The position numbers and the translations under genes were made by a program. Positions 14,339 to 22,579 of a stretch of 28,412 bases of DNA are shown in pieces. Source of the stretch: Oscillospiraceae bacterium (GTDB taxonomy: Bacteria > Bacillota > Clostridia > Oscillospirales > Acutalibacteraceae); assembly GCA_022508705.1 (NCBI GenBank), contig JAFLUO010000011.1, forward strand, positions 1 through 28,412, written 5' to 3'. Numbering within the stretch: position 1 is the first letter of the stretch; every line of letters begins with the position of its first letter. The notes under the pieces were generated by a model that saw nothing but the letters and a program-made list of their open reading frames with translations, made no database searches and was not told the origin of the DNA.

Positions 14339-15592
14339 TCAGGCCGCGCTGTCAGCCGTGTTTTGCTGAGCAGTCAAATCCTGACACGCGGAAGTTTCAA
14401 GCATTTTATCCGCAAATATAGCGTAACCTTGCGTTGGGTCATTTACAAATACATGAGTAACTGCACCGACAAGCATACCGTTCTGAACAATAGGGCTTCC
14501 GCTCATGCCCTGCAATATTCCGCCTGTCTTTGAAAGAAGCTCAGGATCTGTAATTTTCACAATCATATCTTTATTTATTTCTCCGGTTTTTTTCAACAAC
14601 TTTACAATTTCAGCCTTATAAGCCTTTGGTCCGTTCTTATCAACAGTACAAATTATTTCCGCTTCTCCTGTCTTTACCTCACCGCTTAAAGCAACGGGTA
14701 TAGTTTGATTCTGCGGAATACTGTCCGAATATCCATACATTCCAGCTTCACAGTTAACACATAAGCTCCCCTTGCGGTTACCCGTAAAAACTCCGCAAAG
14801 CTCACCCACACATCCGCTTGAGCTTTTGTAAAAACCGTTTACATATGCATCTGCCATTTCGCCGTTTATCATAGGCATTATTTCGCCTGTGTCAATGTCG
14901 CATATAGCATGTCCCAGCCCTGCAAATGCATTGTTTGTCGGATTATAAAAGGTAACTGTTCCGATTCCTGCCGTACTGTCACGAACCCAAAGCCCCGCTT
15001 TGTATTTTCCGGTTTGGTCCTCTTTGACAGACGAAAAAGAAACATTTAATGTATCGCTTCCGCGAACCACAGTTACCGTCAGTTTTTTTCCGTCGCTTTT
15101 CTCAATAATCTCTGACAAGGCTTTATTGGTGTAAACACTCTCGCCGTTGACGGATTTTATTATATCCCCTACTCTGATTCCGGCTTTTTCCGCCGGATTT
15201 ATAACGTTTCCTTCAGACTGAACGGATTCTTCGTCAACGACGAGCACGCCGTCCGTAAACAGCTTTATTCCGAATATCTCTCCGCCGAGAACCACATACT
15301 GTCTTTTTACTGATTTGACGTTTGTTCGCTTAACGGGAATAATATTCAAAAAATTCACTTGTATACTTTCTTCATCATCACTTACAGCCTTCCCATTTAC
15401 AACACCTACCGAAGCTATAGGCTCTTTACAAGTGAATAATGAAATACCGATAAATTTCGGTACTTCATATTTTGAATTTTCCGCTATTATCACATCTTTT
15501 GGTATTGTAAACTGTCCGAGAAGAATTATTGCAAAAAGGAAAACACAAATTCCTGCAATAAAAACTGAAAAGCATCTTACAAAATCACGCAT
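14339..15592 (-). CDS. spoIVB: SpoIVB, sporulation signalling serine peptidase
   Basis: In sporulation this protease is made in the forespore, crosses to the intermembrane space and cleaves SpoIVFA, releasing SpoIVFB to activate pro-sigma-K. The 417 residues contain an N-terminal membrane anchor (about 9-29), a PDZ domain (about 95-185, with EKAGIRVGDIIKSVNGE) and the C-terminal S55 peptidase domain. Catalytic candidates are in place: His228 in GLGHAICD and Ser364 in GMSGSPI, with an aspartate near residue 349. GGAGGTG precedes the ATG. It is a single-gene unit. The fourth-stage checkpoint partners SpoIVFA and SpoIVFB are not in the window. Identification is firm. Confidence 0.95.
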   Translation of the reverse strand: MRDFVRCFSVFIAGICVFLFAIILLGQFTIPKDVIIAENSKYEVPKFIGISLFTCKEPIASVGVVNGKAVSDDEESIQVNFLNIIPVKRTNVKSVKRQYVVLGGEIFGIKLFTDGVLVVDEESVQSEGNVINPAEKAGIRVGDIIKSVNGESVYTNKALSEIIEKSDGKKLTVTVVRGSDTLNVSFSSVKEDQTGKYKAGLWVRDSTAGIGTVTFYNPTNNAFAGLGHAICDIDTGEIMPMINGEMADAYVNGFYKSSSGCVGELCGVFTGNRKGSLCVNCEAGMYGYSDSIPQNQTIPVALSGEVKTGEAEIICTVDKNGPKAYKAEIVKLLKKTGEINKDMIVKITDPELLSKTGGILQGMSGSPIVQNGMLVGAVTHVFVNDPTQGYAIFADKMLETSACQDLTAQQNTADSAA

Positions 15593-15629
15593 TTTTCACC
15601 TCCGCACGACTTTTTTATTGTCGCAATAG

Positions 15630-15658
15630 TAATTTGCCACATTTTATTGATAATATAA
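15630..15658 (-). promoter_or_regulatory. candidate forespore (sigma-G/F type) promoter of spoIVB
   Basis: On the bottom strand TTATA (15658-15654), 17 bases, then CAAATTA (15636-15630) resemble the sigma-G pattern (GHATR, then CATNHTA) with one mismatch in each box. The -10 ends 37 bases before the ATG. spoIVB is forespore-expressed in Bacillus, so this fits, but the match is modest. Confidence 0.4.
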
Positions 15659-15659
15659 G

Positions 15660-15697
15660 AGGTAAAAAATAGCGTACTGCAAAAAATGCAATACGCT
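15660..15697 (-). terminator. terminator of the pfkA-aroK unit
   Basis: On the bottom strand AGCGTATTGC pairs with GCAGTACGCT (one G-U pair) around a 7-base loop, followed by ATTTTTTACC. It lies just after the aroK stop and just before the spoIVB promoter. Confidence 0.85.
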
Positions 15698-15710
15698 TGA
15701 AACTTTGTTT

Positions 15711-16214
15711 TTAATTTTTGATTTTTTTTAAAGTTTCGCAAATAATATTTACGGTTTCTTCGCAGGAAAGAGAATTTGCATCTACTGTAAAATCTGCATA
15801 TTTTTTGTAAAGAGAAATACGCTTATTGTAAATATCCTTTACGGTTTCGCCCTTTTTTGCGGCAACTCCCCGTGTTTTTATGTTACTGAGCCGCTGTTCA
15901 AGCTCACCCACAGATACATCAAGAAAAATTACAGTGCCGCTTTTTTTGAGATGAAGCATAGCATCTTCACGAAAAATAACACTGCCGCCCGTGGCTATTA
16001 TTGCATTATCGCAATCAACGCTTAACACGGCTTCCCTTTCTCTGTCGAGGAAAAAGTCAATCCCGTCTTTATCAATAATATCTTGAAGCAGCCGATTTTC
16101 GCGGCGCTGTATAAGCAAATCGGTGTCGATAAAATCAACACCGAGGCTTTTTGCCAATATAACGCCAACCGTACTTTTGCCTGAACCCGGCATACCGATA
16201 AGTACTATATTCAT
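15711..16214 (-). CDS. aroK: shikimate kinase-like P-loop kinase, divergent substrate site
   Basis: Shikimate kinase phosphorylates shikimate at the 3-hydroxyl in aromatic amino-acid synthesis. Counting from the ATG at 16214 (167 residues), Walker A is GMPGSGKST (7-15), IDTD follows in the Walker B/shikimate region, and TGGSVIF sits where canonical enzymes have a GGG loop. The lid region TRGVAAKKGE and KRISLYKKYAD, with the later substrate arginine, are present. However, the arginine of the conserved FR..E shikimate contact is replaced: the segment reads FFLDRERE. The start is chosen because MNIVLIGMPG is the family N-terminus and it begins one base after the pfkA stop; no clear ribosome binding site is seen, so coupling is likely. 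The substrate is less certain than the fold. Confidence 0.78.
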   Translation of the reverse strand: MNIVLIGMPGSGKSTVGVILAKSLGVDFIDTDLLIQRRENRLLQDIIDKDGIDFFLDREREAVLSVDCDNAIIATGGSVIFREDAMLHLKKSGTVIFLDVSVGELEQRLSNIKTRGVAAKKGETVKDIYNKRISLYKKYADFTVDANSLSCEETVNIICETLKKIKN

Positions 16215-16215
16215 A

Positions 16216-17178
16216 TCAGATGGAAATTTCATGCGCTATTCTGTAAAGATTAAGGTCAAGCGTTTTTTTCATATTTAATGCTTCAAAGATGTCAAAATCA
16301 ACAATTTCATCCTTTTGCATTGCTACCACACGGTTGCCTATGCCTTTTTTCAAAAGTTCAACCGCCTTGCAGCCCATAAGACTTGCATTTACACGGTCGC
16401 GAACGGTTGGAACACCGCCGCGCTGAACATGGCCGAGGGTTGTAGCACGGGATTCAACGCCCGTTTCTGCCTCAATACGCTTTGCCATTTCGTCAACGCC
16501 GCCGATTCCTTCGGCAACAATAATTATAAAATGGGTTTTACCCGTTGTTTGAGTTTTCTGCATTCTGTCAATAACATCACGCTGGAAATCGTATTCAACT
16601 TCAGGAATAAGAATTGACGTAGCACCGCAGGCAATACCTGCGTTGAGTGCTATGTAACCTGCTCTTCTGCCCATAACCTCAACAACAGAGCAACGGTCGT
16701 GTGATTCAGTCGTATCACGAAGACGGTCAACCATTTCAAGGACTGTATTCATTGCAGTATCATAACCGATTGTATAATCACAGCACGCAATATCGTTATC
16801 AATAGTACCGGGAATGCCGACACAGGGAATTCCGCGAAGAGACAAATCCCTTGCTCCTCTGAAAGAGCCGTCACCGCCGATAACAACAATTCCGTCCATA
16901 CCGAATTCTTTAGCGGTATGAATTGCTTTCTGCATGCCCTCTTCTGTCTTAAATTCAGGACTTCTTGCAGAATAAAGAATTGTACCGCCTCTGTTGATTA
17001 TATTGGAAACACTTCTGAGATTCATTTCATACATATCGCCCTGCATAAGTCCGTTATAACCACGGCGAATACCCATAACTCTCATGCCGTTTTCACAGCC
17101 TGAACGAACAACTGCACGGATTGCGGCGTTCATGCCCGGAGCGTCGCCGCCACTTGTTAAAACACCAATTGTTTTCAA
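16216..17178 (-). CDS. pfkA: ATP-dependent 6-phosphofructokinase
   Basis: Commits fructose 6-phosphate to glycolysis by ATP-dependent phosphorylation. Read from a TTG start at 17178, five bases after AGGGTGG, it has 320 residues, the normal bacterial PfkA length. Longer frames add hydrophobic sequence foreign to the family, and a GTG at 17187 lies inside the ribosome binding site. Motifs in order are GVLTSGGDAPGMNAAIR, GGDGSFRGA (ATP site, with the glycine typical of ATP use), PGTIDNDI with the catalytic aspartate, EVMGRRAGYIA and LGHVQRGG. Pyruvate kinase, the usual neighbour in Firmicutes, is absent; instead the AroK-like gene follows in the same transcript. The promoter lies just upstream, in the gap after dnaE. 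Confidence 0.95.
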   Translation of the reverse strand: MKTIGVLTSGGDAPGMNAAIRAVVRSGCENGMRVMGIRRGYNGLMQGDMYEMNLRSVSNIINRGGTILYSARSPEFKTEEGMQKAIHTAKEFGMDGIVVIGGDGSFRGARDLSLRGIPCVGIPGTIDNDIACCDYTIGYDTAMNTVLEMVDRLRDTTESHDRCSVVEVMGRRAGYIALNAGIACGATSILIPEVEYDFQRDVIDRMQKTQTTGKTHFIIIVAEGIGGVDEMAKRIEAETGVESRATTLGHVQRGGVPTVRDRVNASLMGCKAVELLKKGIGNRVVAMQKDEIVDFDIFEALNMKKTLDLNLYRIAHEISI

Positions 17179-17232
17179 TTCAACCACCCTTTTATCTAAA
17201 CAAAAATATAAAATAACATAGTTTGAAAAAAT

Positions 17233-17261
17233 ATGATAACACAAATATTTACAAAATTCAA
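17233..17261 (-). promoter_or_regulatory. sigma-A promoter of pfkA-aroK
   Basis: On the bottom strand TTGAAT (17261-17256), 17 bases, then TATCAT (17238-17233). It lies in the 91-base gap after dnaE, where no hairpin terminator is visible, so some read-through from dnaE is also possible. Confidence 0.65.
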
Positions 17262-17269
17262 TAGTAAAT

Positions 17270-20200
17270 TTATTGCTGAAGAATAACGTTTTTTCCGCCT
17301 GCAATTTTTTTTAATTCCAAAAGCAGATTTTCACTGACTTTAATTTTGCCTACAGGGAAATATTTTTTAGTATCAGAAAAATAAAAGTAAAGATTTATGT
17401 CCCCGTTTTGCCTTGCGTTACCTATTGCCTGCGAAACTTTTTCATATTCGTCGCATTCGCTTGAAGTCATACGGATAAAAAGACCTGTTCGCTTTTCCCG
17501 TTCGCTTTTAACCTCTGCGGCAGACTTTGCCATATCGAGTATAATTTTCGGCTCTTCATCCTCACGGACAGAAATATGACCTAATATAAATACAGCTTTT
17601 CCGACTTCTATATATTGAAAATACGATTGCATAAGCTTGGGAAAAATTATAACCTCAATGCTTCTCGTCATATCCTCAACAGTAACGAATGCCATTGTTT
17701 CACCGTTTTTGGTTTGCTTTTTCGTTATGTGCGAAACAATACCCATTATTTTTACAGTTTGATATTCGTCACTGTCATTTTCGGATATTTCAAGCAAATC
17801 GCAAGTTTGCTTGCAGTTAAGCTTCCTTGCCAAATCGGTGTACTGTTCCATTGGATGTGATGAAATATATAAACCCGTTGTCTCTTTTTCACCGTTTAGC
17901 AATTCTTCAAGTTCCATTTCAGCCGCTTTTTTCATTATATATGAATCCGACGAACCGACGCTGTCGTTTGATGCAAGTAAATCAAAAATTCCTATTTGAC
18001 CCTCAAGATTTCTTTTGCGAGTTCCGTCAAGCTCACTTAAAATAAACGGCAGGTTAGTAAGCATTTCTCTGCGGTTACTTGAAAGCTCGTCCAGAGCGCC
18101 GCTTTTAATTAAGCTTTCAACAGCACGCCTGTTAAAGCTCTTTCCGTAAGTTCGCTTGCAAAACGAATAAAAAGAAGTGTATTTTCCGTTTGCTTTCCGT
18201 TCCGAAATGATATTGTCAATATAATCGTGACCTAAATTTTTAATTGCAAGCAGTCCGAAACGTATTGATTTTGACTCTTCTTCCGCAGTAAAATCCTTGT
18301 AGCTTTCATTAACGTCGGGCGGTAAAATTCTAATTCCGTTCCGTTTGCAATCCTCAATATAGCCTGCAACCTTTGAGGAATTGTCAAGTATGCTTGTAAG
18401 CAAAGCCGCCATAAACTCACACGGATAATAACATTTAAGATACGCCGTGCGATATGCTACTATTGCGTATGCGGCCGCATGAGATTTATTAAAAGCATAA
18501 GAAGCAAATGAAGACATATCGTCAAAAATATCGTTTGCGATTTCTCTGCTTATGTTATTCTTGGCACAGCCTTCGCAGAAGTATTCACGCTCCTCTTCCA
18601 TGACCTTATGCTTCTTTTTGGACATGGCGCGGCGAACAATATCCGCTCTGCCAAGGGAATAACCTGCAAGTGTGCGGAAAATCTGCATTACCTGCTCCTG
18701 ATAAACAATACAGCCGTAAGTAACATCAAGAATTTCCTTTAAAAGAGGCGTTTTATAAAAAACTCGCTGTGAATTGTGTCTGTTTGCAATGTAAGTATCG
18801 ATTGAATCCATGGGTCCCGGTCGGTACAGAGCGATAACCGCAATAATATCTTCAATATTATTCGGCTTTAGCCTTGCAATTACGTTTCGCATACCCGACG
18901 ATTCGCATTGAAATACGCCGTCTGTTCTTCCTGATGAAAATAATGCAAAGACTTTTTTATCATCAAGGGGAATTTTTTCAATATCAAATTCAGGATTTTT
19001 TGCGTGAATCATTTTAACGCAGTCATCAATAACGGTAAGAGTGCGAAGACCTAAAAAGTCCATTTTAAGAAGCCCTAACTCTTCAATGGTTGTCATTGTA
19101 AACTGAGTTACTATGGATTCGTCATTGCGCGCAAGAGGAACGTAATCGCTTACGGGATTGTCGGTAATAACAATACCTGCTGCGTGAGTGGAAGCGTGCC
19201 TCGGCATTCCCTCAATGCTTTTTGCCGTATCAATAAGCTCACGGGCAACAGGATCTGTGTCGTAAAGATTTTTAAGTTCATCGCCCTCCGCCATCGCTTT
19301 TTCAAGAGTCATATTGATAGCATGAGGAACTTTTTTGGCGACATTATCCACAACGCCGTACTGAATCCCCATAGCCCTACCGCAGTCACGGATTGCCGCT
19401 CTTGCCGCCATTGTACCGAAGGTTACAATTTGCGCAACGTGGTCTGAGCCGTATTTTCTGATAACATAGTCAATGACCTCGCTTCTGCGTTCATAGCAAA
19501 AGTCAACGTCAATATCAGGCATACTTACTCTTTCGGGGTTTAAAAATCTTTCAAAAATAAGGTTGTATTTTATTGGGTCAACATTTGTAATACCCATACA
19601 GTAAGCGCAAATACTACCGGCTCCTGATCCTCTGCCGGGTCCTACGGGAATACCGTGCTTTTTGGCATAGCTTATGAAATCCGCTACTATAAGGAAATAG
19701 TCAACATATCCCATATTTTTTATAACCGAAAGCTCATATTCAAGCCTGTCCGTATATTCTTTTTTGGGTTTTTGACCGTAACGCTCTAAAAGCCCCTTGT
19801 AACAAATATCTCTCATATAGTCAAAATGAGAAATACCGTCAGGAACTTGGAAATTAGGAAGCTTTGTTTTACCGAATTCAAAGTCGAAATTGCACATATC
19901 GGCAATTTTTTGAGTGTTTTCCAAAGCCTCGGGAATGTAATCAAAAAGCTCACGCATTTCGTCTTCGGTTTTAAGATAAAAACGGTCGCTGTCAAACTCA
20001 AGGGCATTTTCATCGTTTACCGTTTTATTGGTTGCAATGCAAATTAAAACCTTTTGCGTTTTTGCATCTTCGGGGTCAATAAAATGAACGTCATTTGTGC
20101 AAACAAGGGGAATACCCGTATTTTTTGAAATTTTTATAAGCTCCGCATTAACCCTTGACTGTTCGGGGATTCCGTGATCCTGCAATTCAAGATAATAATT

Positions 20201-20704
20201 ACCTTTTCCGAAAACACTTTGATACCACAATGCTGTTTTCTCAGCCTGCTCTAAATCCCCTCTCACAATTGCTTTGGGAATTTCACCTGCAAGACAGGCA
20301 GAAAGACAAATCAAACCTTCATGGTACTTTTCAATAAGCTCACGGTCAATTCGTGGCTTCGTATAAAATCCGTCAACCCACGCATTTGAAACCATTTTGG
20401 TTAAATTTTTATAACCTGTTTCGTTTTTACAAAGCAAAATAAGATGATAGCGTTCAGAATCAACACCGTGAACCTTATCGAATCTGGAACGGGCGGCAAC
20501 ATACACTTCACAGCCGATTATGGGCTTTATTCCCTCTTTTTTTGCCGCCTTATAAAAATCAACTGCACCGAACAAATTACCGTGATCGGTTATAGCAATT
20601 GCATTCTGCCCGCGTTCTTTGGCAACAGCACAAAGCCTGCCTAAACGGCAAACGCCATCAAGCAAGCTGTATTCGGTATGCACATGCAAATGAACGAAGG
20701 ACAT
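17270..20704 (-). CDS. dnaE: DNA polymerase III alpha subunit (DnaE)
   Basis: The 1144-residue C-family polymerase catalytic subunit for replication. It begins with a PHP domain whose metal ligands look complete (HLHVHT at 5-10, ITDHGN, GCEVYV, YHLILL, CTNDVHF), followed by the palm with PDIDVDF near residues 396-402, the fingers, a helix-hairpin-helix region (AIKNLGHDYI), and an OB fold near residues 985-1030 (VKIMGIVSH onward). A PolC-type exonuclease insertion is absent, so it is DnaE, not PolC; Clostridia usually carry both. AAGGTGAT overlapping the lysA stop serves as ribosome binding site. It is the last gene of the lon-engB-lysA-dnaE run. The subtype (DnaE1 or DnaE3) cannot be settled by eye. 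Confidence 0.94.
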   Translation of the reverse strand: MSFVHLHVHTEYSLLDGVCRLGRLCAVAKERGQNAIAITDHGNLFGAVDFYKAAKKEGIKPIIGCEVYVAARSRFDKVHGVDSERYHLILLCKNETGYKNLTKMVSNAWVDGFYTKPRIDRELIEKYHEGLICLSACLAGEIPKAIVRGDLEQAEKTALWYQSVFGKGNYYLELQDHGIPEQSRVNAELIKISKNTGIPLVCTNDVHFIDPEDAKTQKVLICIATNKTVNDENALEFDSDRFYLKTEDEMRELFDYIPEALENTQKIADMCNFDFEFGKTKLPNFQVPDGISHFDYMRDICYKGLLERYGQKPKKEYTDRLEYELSVIKNMGYVDYFLIVADFISYAKKHGIPVGPGRGSGAGSICAYCMGITNVDPIKYNLIFERFLNPERVSMPDIDVDFCYERRSEVIDYVIRKYGSDHVAQIVTFGTMAARAAIRDCGRAMGIQYGVVDNVAKKVPHAINMTLEKAMAEGDELKNLYDTDPVARELIDTAKSIEGMPRHASTHAAGIVITDNPVSDYVPLARNDESIVTQFTMTTIEELGLLKMDFLGLRTLTVIDDCVKMIHAKNPEFDIEKIPLDDKKVFALFSSGRTDGVFQCESSGMRNVIARLKPNNIEDIIAVIALYRPGPMDSIDTYIANRHNSQRVFYKTPLLKEILDVTYGCIVYQEQVMQIFRTLAGYSLGRADIVRRAMSKKKHKVMEEEREYFCEGCAKNNISREIANDIFDDMSSFASYAFNKSHAAAYAIVAYRTAYLKCYYPCEFMAALLTSILDNSSKVAGYIEDCKRNGIRILPPDVNESYKDFTAEEESKSIRFGLLAIKNLGHDYIDNIISERKANGKYTSFYSFCKRTYGKSFNRRAVESLIKSGALDELSSNRREMLTNLPFILSELDGTRKRNLEGQIGIFDLLASNDSVGSSDSYIMKKAAEMELEELLNGEKETTGLYISSHPMEQYTDLARKLNCKQTCDLLEISENDSDEYQTVKIMGIVSHITKKQTKNGETMAFVTVEDMTRSIEVIIFPKLMQSYFQYIEVGKAVFILGHISVREDEEPKIILDMAKSAAEVKSEREKRTGLFIRMTSSECDEYEKVSQAIGNARQNGDINLYFYFSDTKKYFPVGKIKVSENLLLELKKIAGGKNVILQQ

Positions 20705-20713
20705 TAAATCACC

Positions 20714-21985
20714 TTATTCGGTTACTTTTTTATAAAAATCAAATCCGTCAAATGTTCTGAAATAATCGGCAGGAGTTTCAGCACGTCTTATGAGTTCAAA
20801 ACTGCCGTCTGTTTTAAGGAGAATTTCGGCTGATTTAAGCTTTCCGTTATAGTTGTAACCCATGGCAAAACCGTGAGCGCCAGTATCGTGAATATAGATA
20901 AGGTCGCCCATTTGGATTTCGGGTAACCTTCTGTCTATGGCGAATTTATCGTTATTTTCGCAAAGCGAGCCTGTAACATCATACATCTTGTTGCATGTGT
21001 CATTTTCTTTACCTAAAACGGTAATATGATGATAGGCTCCGTACATTGCCGGACGCATAAGGTTAACGGCACAGGCATCAACGCCTATATACTCCTTATG
21101 AGTGTGCTTTTGGTTTATGGCTCTTGTAACAAGTGCGCCGTACGGTCCCATCATAAATCTGCCAAGCTCAGTATAAATTGCAACATCATCCATGCCGTTG
21201 GGAGTTAAGACCTCTTCATAAACCTTTTTAACGCCGTTTGCAATCTCAAAAATATCGTTGGGAGTCTGGTCTGGCTTATAAGGAATACCTATTCCGCCTG
21301 AAAGGTTAATAAATTTAATATGCACGCCTGTTTCATTTTTAAGCTTAACCGCAACCTCGAAAAGTGTTTTTGCAAGAGTGGGATAATACTCATTTGTTAC
21401 GGTATTGCTTGCAAGGAAAGCGTGAATGCCAAATTCTTTTACTCCCTTTGATTTAAGAATTTTAAAGGCCTCAAAAAGCTGTTCGGTTGTCATACCGTAT
21501 TTTGCGTCTCCGGGGTTGTCCATAATATTGTTTGAAATTTTAAAATATCCGCCAGGATTGTAACGGCAGGAAAGCTTTTCGGGGAGTTTTCCGAGAGTTT
21601 TTTCAAGAATATCAATATGTGTAATATCGTCAAGATTTATTATTGCGCCAAGGTCGTTTGCGTATTTGAATTCTTCGGGAGGAGTGTCGTTAGATGAAAA
21701 CATAATAGCATCGCCGGTCGCTCCGATAGCCTTTGAAAGCATAAGCTCTGTTTTTGATGAACAGTCGCATCCACAGCCGTATTCACGCAAAATGTTTATG
21801 AGAAACGGATTAGGTGTTGCCTTTACTGCAAAATACTCACGAAAGCCCTTATTCCATGAAAATGCCTTATAAATGTTTTCACAGTTTTCACGAATCCCCT
21901 TTTCATCATATAAATGAAAAGGCGTGGGATAAACAGAAGCTATTTCTTCTGCTTTTTCTTTTGTTATAAAAGGTGTTTTTTCCAT
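20714..21985 (-). CDS. lysA: diaminopimelate decarboxylase
   Basis: Removes CO2 from meso-diaminopimelate to give lysine, using pyridoxal phosphate. The 423 residues show the fold-type III PLP barrel with the cofactor lysine in YFAVKATPNP (about residue 54), INLSGGIGIPY for the phosphate, TELGRFMMGPYG, and the C-terminal GSLCENNDKF containing the family cysteine-glutamate pair. The late motif usually read GAYGFSM is GAHGFAMGYNYNG, with a histidine for the tyrosine, so it belongs to a variant subfamily. GGAGGAG within the end of engB precedes the ATG, and only 2 bases separate the genes. No other lysine or peptidoglycan gene is adjacent. A related amino-acid decarboxylase is possible, but diaminopimelate remains the best substrate. 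Confidence 0.85.
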   Translation of the reverse strand: MEKTPFITKEKAEEIASVYPTPFHLYDEKGIRENCENIYKAFSWNKGFREYFAVKATPNPFLINILREYGCGCDCSSKTELMLSKAIGATGDAIMFSSNDTPPEEFKYANDLGAIINLDDITHIDILEKTLGKLPEKLSCRYNPGGYFKISNNIMDNPGDAKYGMTTEQLFEAFKILKSKGVKEFGIHAFLASNTVTNEYYPTLAKTLFEVAVKLKNETGVHIKFINLSGGIGIPYKPDQTPNDIFEIANGVKKVYEEVLTPNGMDDVAIYTELGRFMMGPYGALVTRAINQKHTHKEYIGVDACAVNLMRPAMYGAYHHITVLGKENDTCNKMYDVTGSLCENNDKFAIDRRLPEIQMGDLIYIHDTGAHGFAMGYNYNGKLKSAEILLKTDGSFELIRRAETPADYFRTFDGFDFYKKVTE

Positions 21986-21987
21986 TT

Positions 21988-22572
21988 TTACTCCTCCAGG
22001 TGCGATTCGATAACCGCTTTGATTTTGTCAATATTTTCGCCCGTCTGCGATGAGAACGGAATAATATAATCACTGTCAACAAAGCTCAATTCCTCTTTTG
22101 ATTTTTTAAGGCGTTTTTTGTAATCGCCCTTATTGAGCTTATCGCTTTTTGTCATTACAACAACGAAATCTATTCCTGTGCTTTCAAGAAATTCCATCAT
22201 CATAATATCGTCATTCGTTGGCGGATGGCGCATATCTATAAGCTGAACAACCAGCTTTATATTTCTGTCAGAGTTAAAATACTCTTCCATCATTTTCGCC
22301 CAGCGTTGCTTTTCTGAGCGAGAAACCTTTGCATAGCCGTAACCGGGTAAATCGACAAAATTTACACCGTCAACTCCGTAAAAGTTAATGGTAATCGTCT
22401 TACCTGGAACGGAGCTTACTCTTGCAAGGTTTTTGCGCATAAAAAGCTTGTTGAGAAGCGAACTTTTACCCACATTTGAACGACCGGCAAATGTTATTTC
22501 GGGTAAGTCGGACTGTGGCAACTGCTCAAAAGTTCCGTATGCGCTTTTAAATTCTGCTTTTTCGTATTTCAT
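21988..22572 (-). CDS. engB: ribosome biogenesis GTPase EngB/YsxC (YihA)
   Basis: A small essential GTPase needed for late assembly of the 50S ribosomal subunit. All 194 residues fit the family: G1 GRSNVGKSSLLN (about 30-41), the threonine of G2 in the segment PGKTITINFY, G3 DLPGYGYAKVS, G4 TKSDK and G5 SSQTGENI. It follows lon by 7 bases, the classic Firmicute lonA-ysxC pairing. The ribosome binding site GAGGT is only 4 bases from the ATG, rather close, and overlaps the lon stop region, so translation may be coupled to lon. Function is well established for the family. Confidence 0.96.
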   Translation of the reverse strand: MKYEKAEFKSAYGTFEQLPQSDLPEITFAGRSNVGKSSLLNKLFMRKNLARVSSVPGKTITINFYGVDGVNFVDLPGYGYAKVSRSEKQRWAKMMEEYFNSDRNIKLVVQLIDMRHPPTNDDIMMMEFLESTGIDFVVVMTKSDKLNKGDYKKRLKKSKEELSFVDSDYIIPFSSQTGENIDKIKAVIESHLEE

Positions 22573-22579
22573 ACATACC

